5,246 bases of DNA, from positions 1-5,246 of the forward strand of contig DAIDOU010000183.1 of the NCBI GenBank assembly GCA_027458945.1, written 5' to 3'. The notes under the pieces were generated by a model, which saw only the letters and a list, made by a program, of their open reading frames with translations, was not told the DNA's origin and ran no database searches. Source of the stretch: Acidobacteriota bacterium (lineage in GTDB: Bacteria; Acidobacteriota; Thermoanaerobaculia; Thermoanaerobaculales; Thermoanaerobaculaceae). The position numbers and the translations under genes are program-made. Numbering within the stretch: the stretch's first letter is position 1; every line of letters starts with the position of its first letter. Shown here one piece after another: positions 5,107 through 5,246 of the stretch.

Positions 5107-5246
5107 ATGATGCGCATCTCTGGTGGCGAGCGTTGCGGTCGCGTGTGCAAGCTTATCCTGACGATGTGCGCGGTGACGCTGGCGGCGCGCACGGCCCGGG
5201 CGGGAGTGATCACCGCGGTGTACCCGTCGTTTGACAGCTCGAACAT
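5107..5246 (+). CDS. Secreted or exported protein of unknown function, 3' partial (signal peptide visible)
   Basis: A plus-strand frame opens at ATG ATG (5107 or 5110) and stays open to the window end, 46 codons. The product begins with a basic n-region (several Arg and one Lys up to residue 15), then a hydrophobic stretch L-I-L-T-M-C-A-V-T-L-A-A (16-27), then R-T-A-R-A followed by G-V-I-T-A-V-Y-P. A-R-A fits a signal peptidase I site after residue 32. The mature part seen is only 14 residues, with no recognisable domain, so its function cannot be named. The Cys in the hydrophobic segment is not in a convincing lipobox. The strong ribosome site and signal-peptide layout together make it a likely gene. 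A competing frame starting with GTG at 5037 has no ribosome site and no family features. Confidence 0.72.
   Translation, partial: MMRISGGERCGRVCKLILTMCAVTLAARTARAGVITAVYPSFDSSN

Noticed and set aside
5037..5234. Plus-strand frame from GTG 5037
   Set aside because: No ribosome site, unusual composition, and it overlaps the better supported signal-peptide frame at 5107.
4845..5246. Minus-strand frame running from the window end through the divergent region
   Set aside because: It is antisense to the signal-peptide gene, its Met lies at the window edge by chance, and it has no recognisable features.

Overview
The window comes from a GC-rich bacterium: third codon positions are mostly G or C, and starts are preceded by GGAGG-type ribosome sites. 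No marker gene fixes the phylum. The gene content (amino-acid catabolism, a toxin-antitoxin pair, a secreted protein) would fit a soil or root-associated organism, but that is inference.

Bases 1-3719 hold a tightly packed plus-strand operon. It contains the 3' part of a PLP-dependent enzyme of the cystathionine gamma-synthase/gamma-lyase family (start outside the window), a short homoserine dehydrogenase without an ACT domain (1276-2301), and a non-acylating aldehyde dehydrogenase (2298-3719, ATGA overlap). Read as a catabolic pathway, a gamma-lyase would release homoserine, the dehydrogenase would give aspartate semialdehyde, and the aldehyde dehydrogenase would give aspartate. This matches, by enzyme family and order of reactions, the canavanine utilisation route (canavanine gamma-lyase, homoserine dehydrogenase, aspartate-semialdehyde dehydrogenase) described in certain Pseudomonas and Rhizobiales. 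The substrate is not proven by the sequence.

Bases 3720-3770 are a short convergent gap with an 18-bp perfect palindrome. Then, on the minus strand, lies a YefM/YoeB (Phd/Txe) toxin-antitoxin operon (antitoxin 4040-4282, toxin 3771-4043, GTGA overlap). It has a clear promoter (TTGACA, 17 bp, TACGGT) carrying two CGTACG hexamers spaced 12 bp centre to centre, the geometry known for the E. coli yefM-yoeB operator (core TGTACA).

Further along on the minus strand is an MTH1187/UPF0045-family thiamine-binding protein gene (4485-4793) with a perfect AGGAGG site. A 313-base divergent intergenic region follows. The last feature is the 5' end of a plus-strand gene (5107 to the window end) that encodes a signal peptide and runs off the edge.
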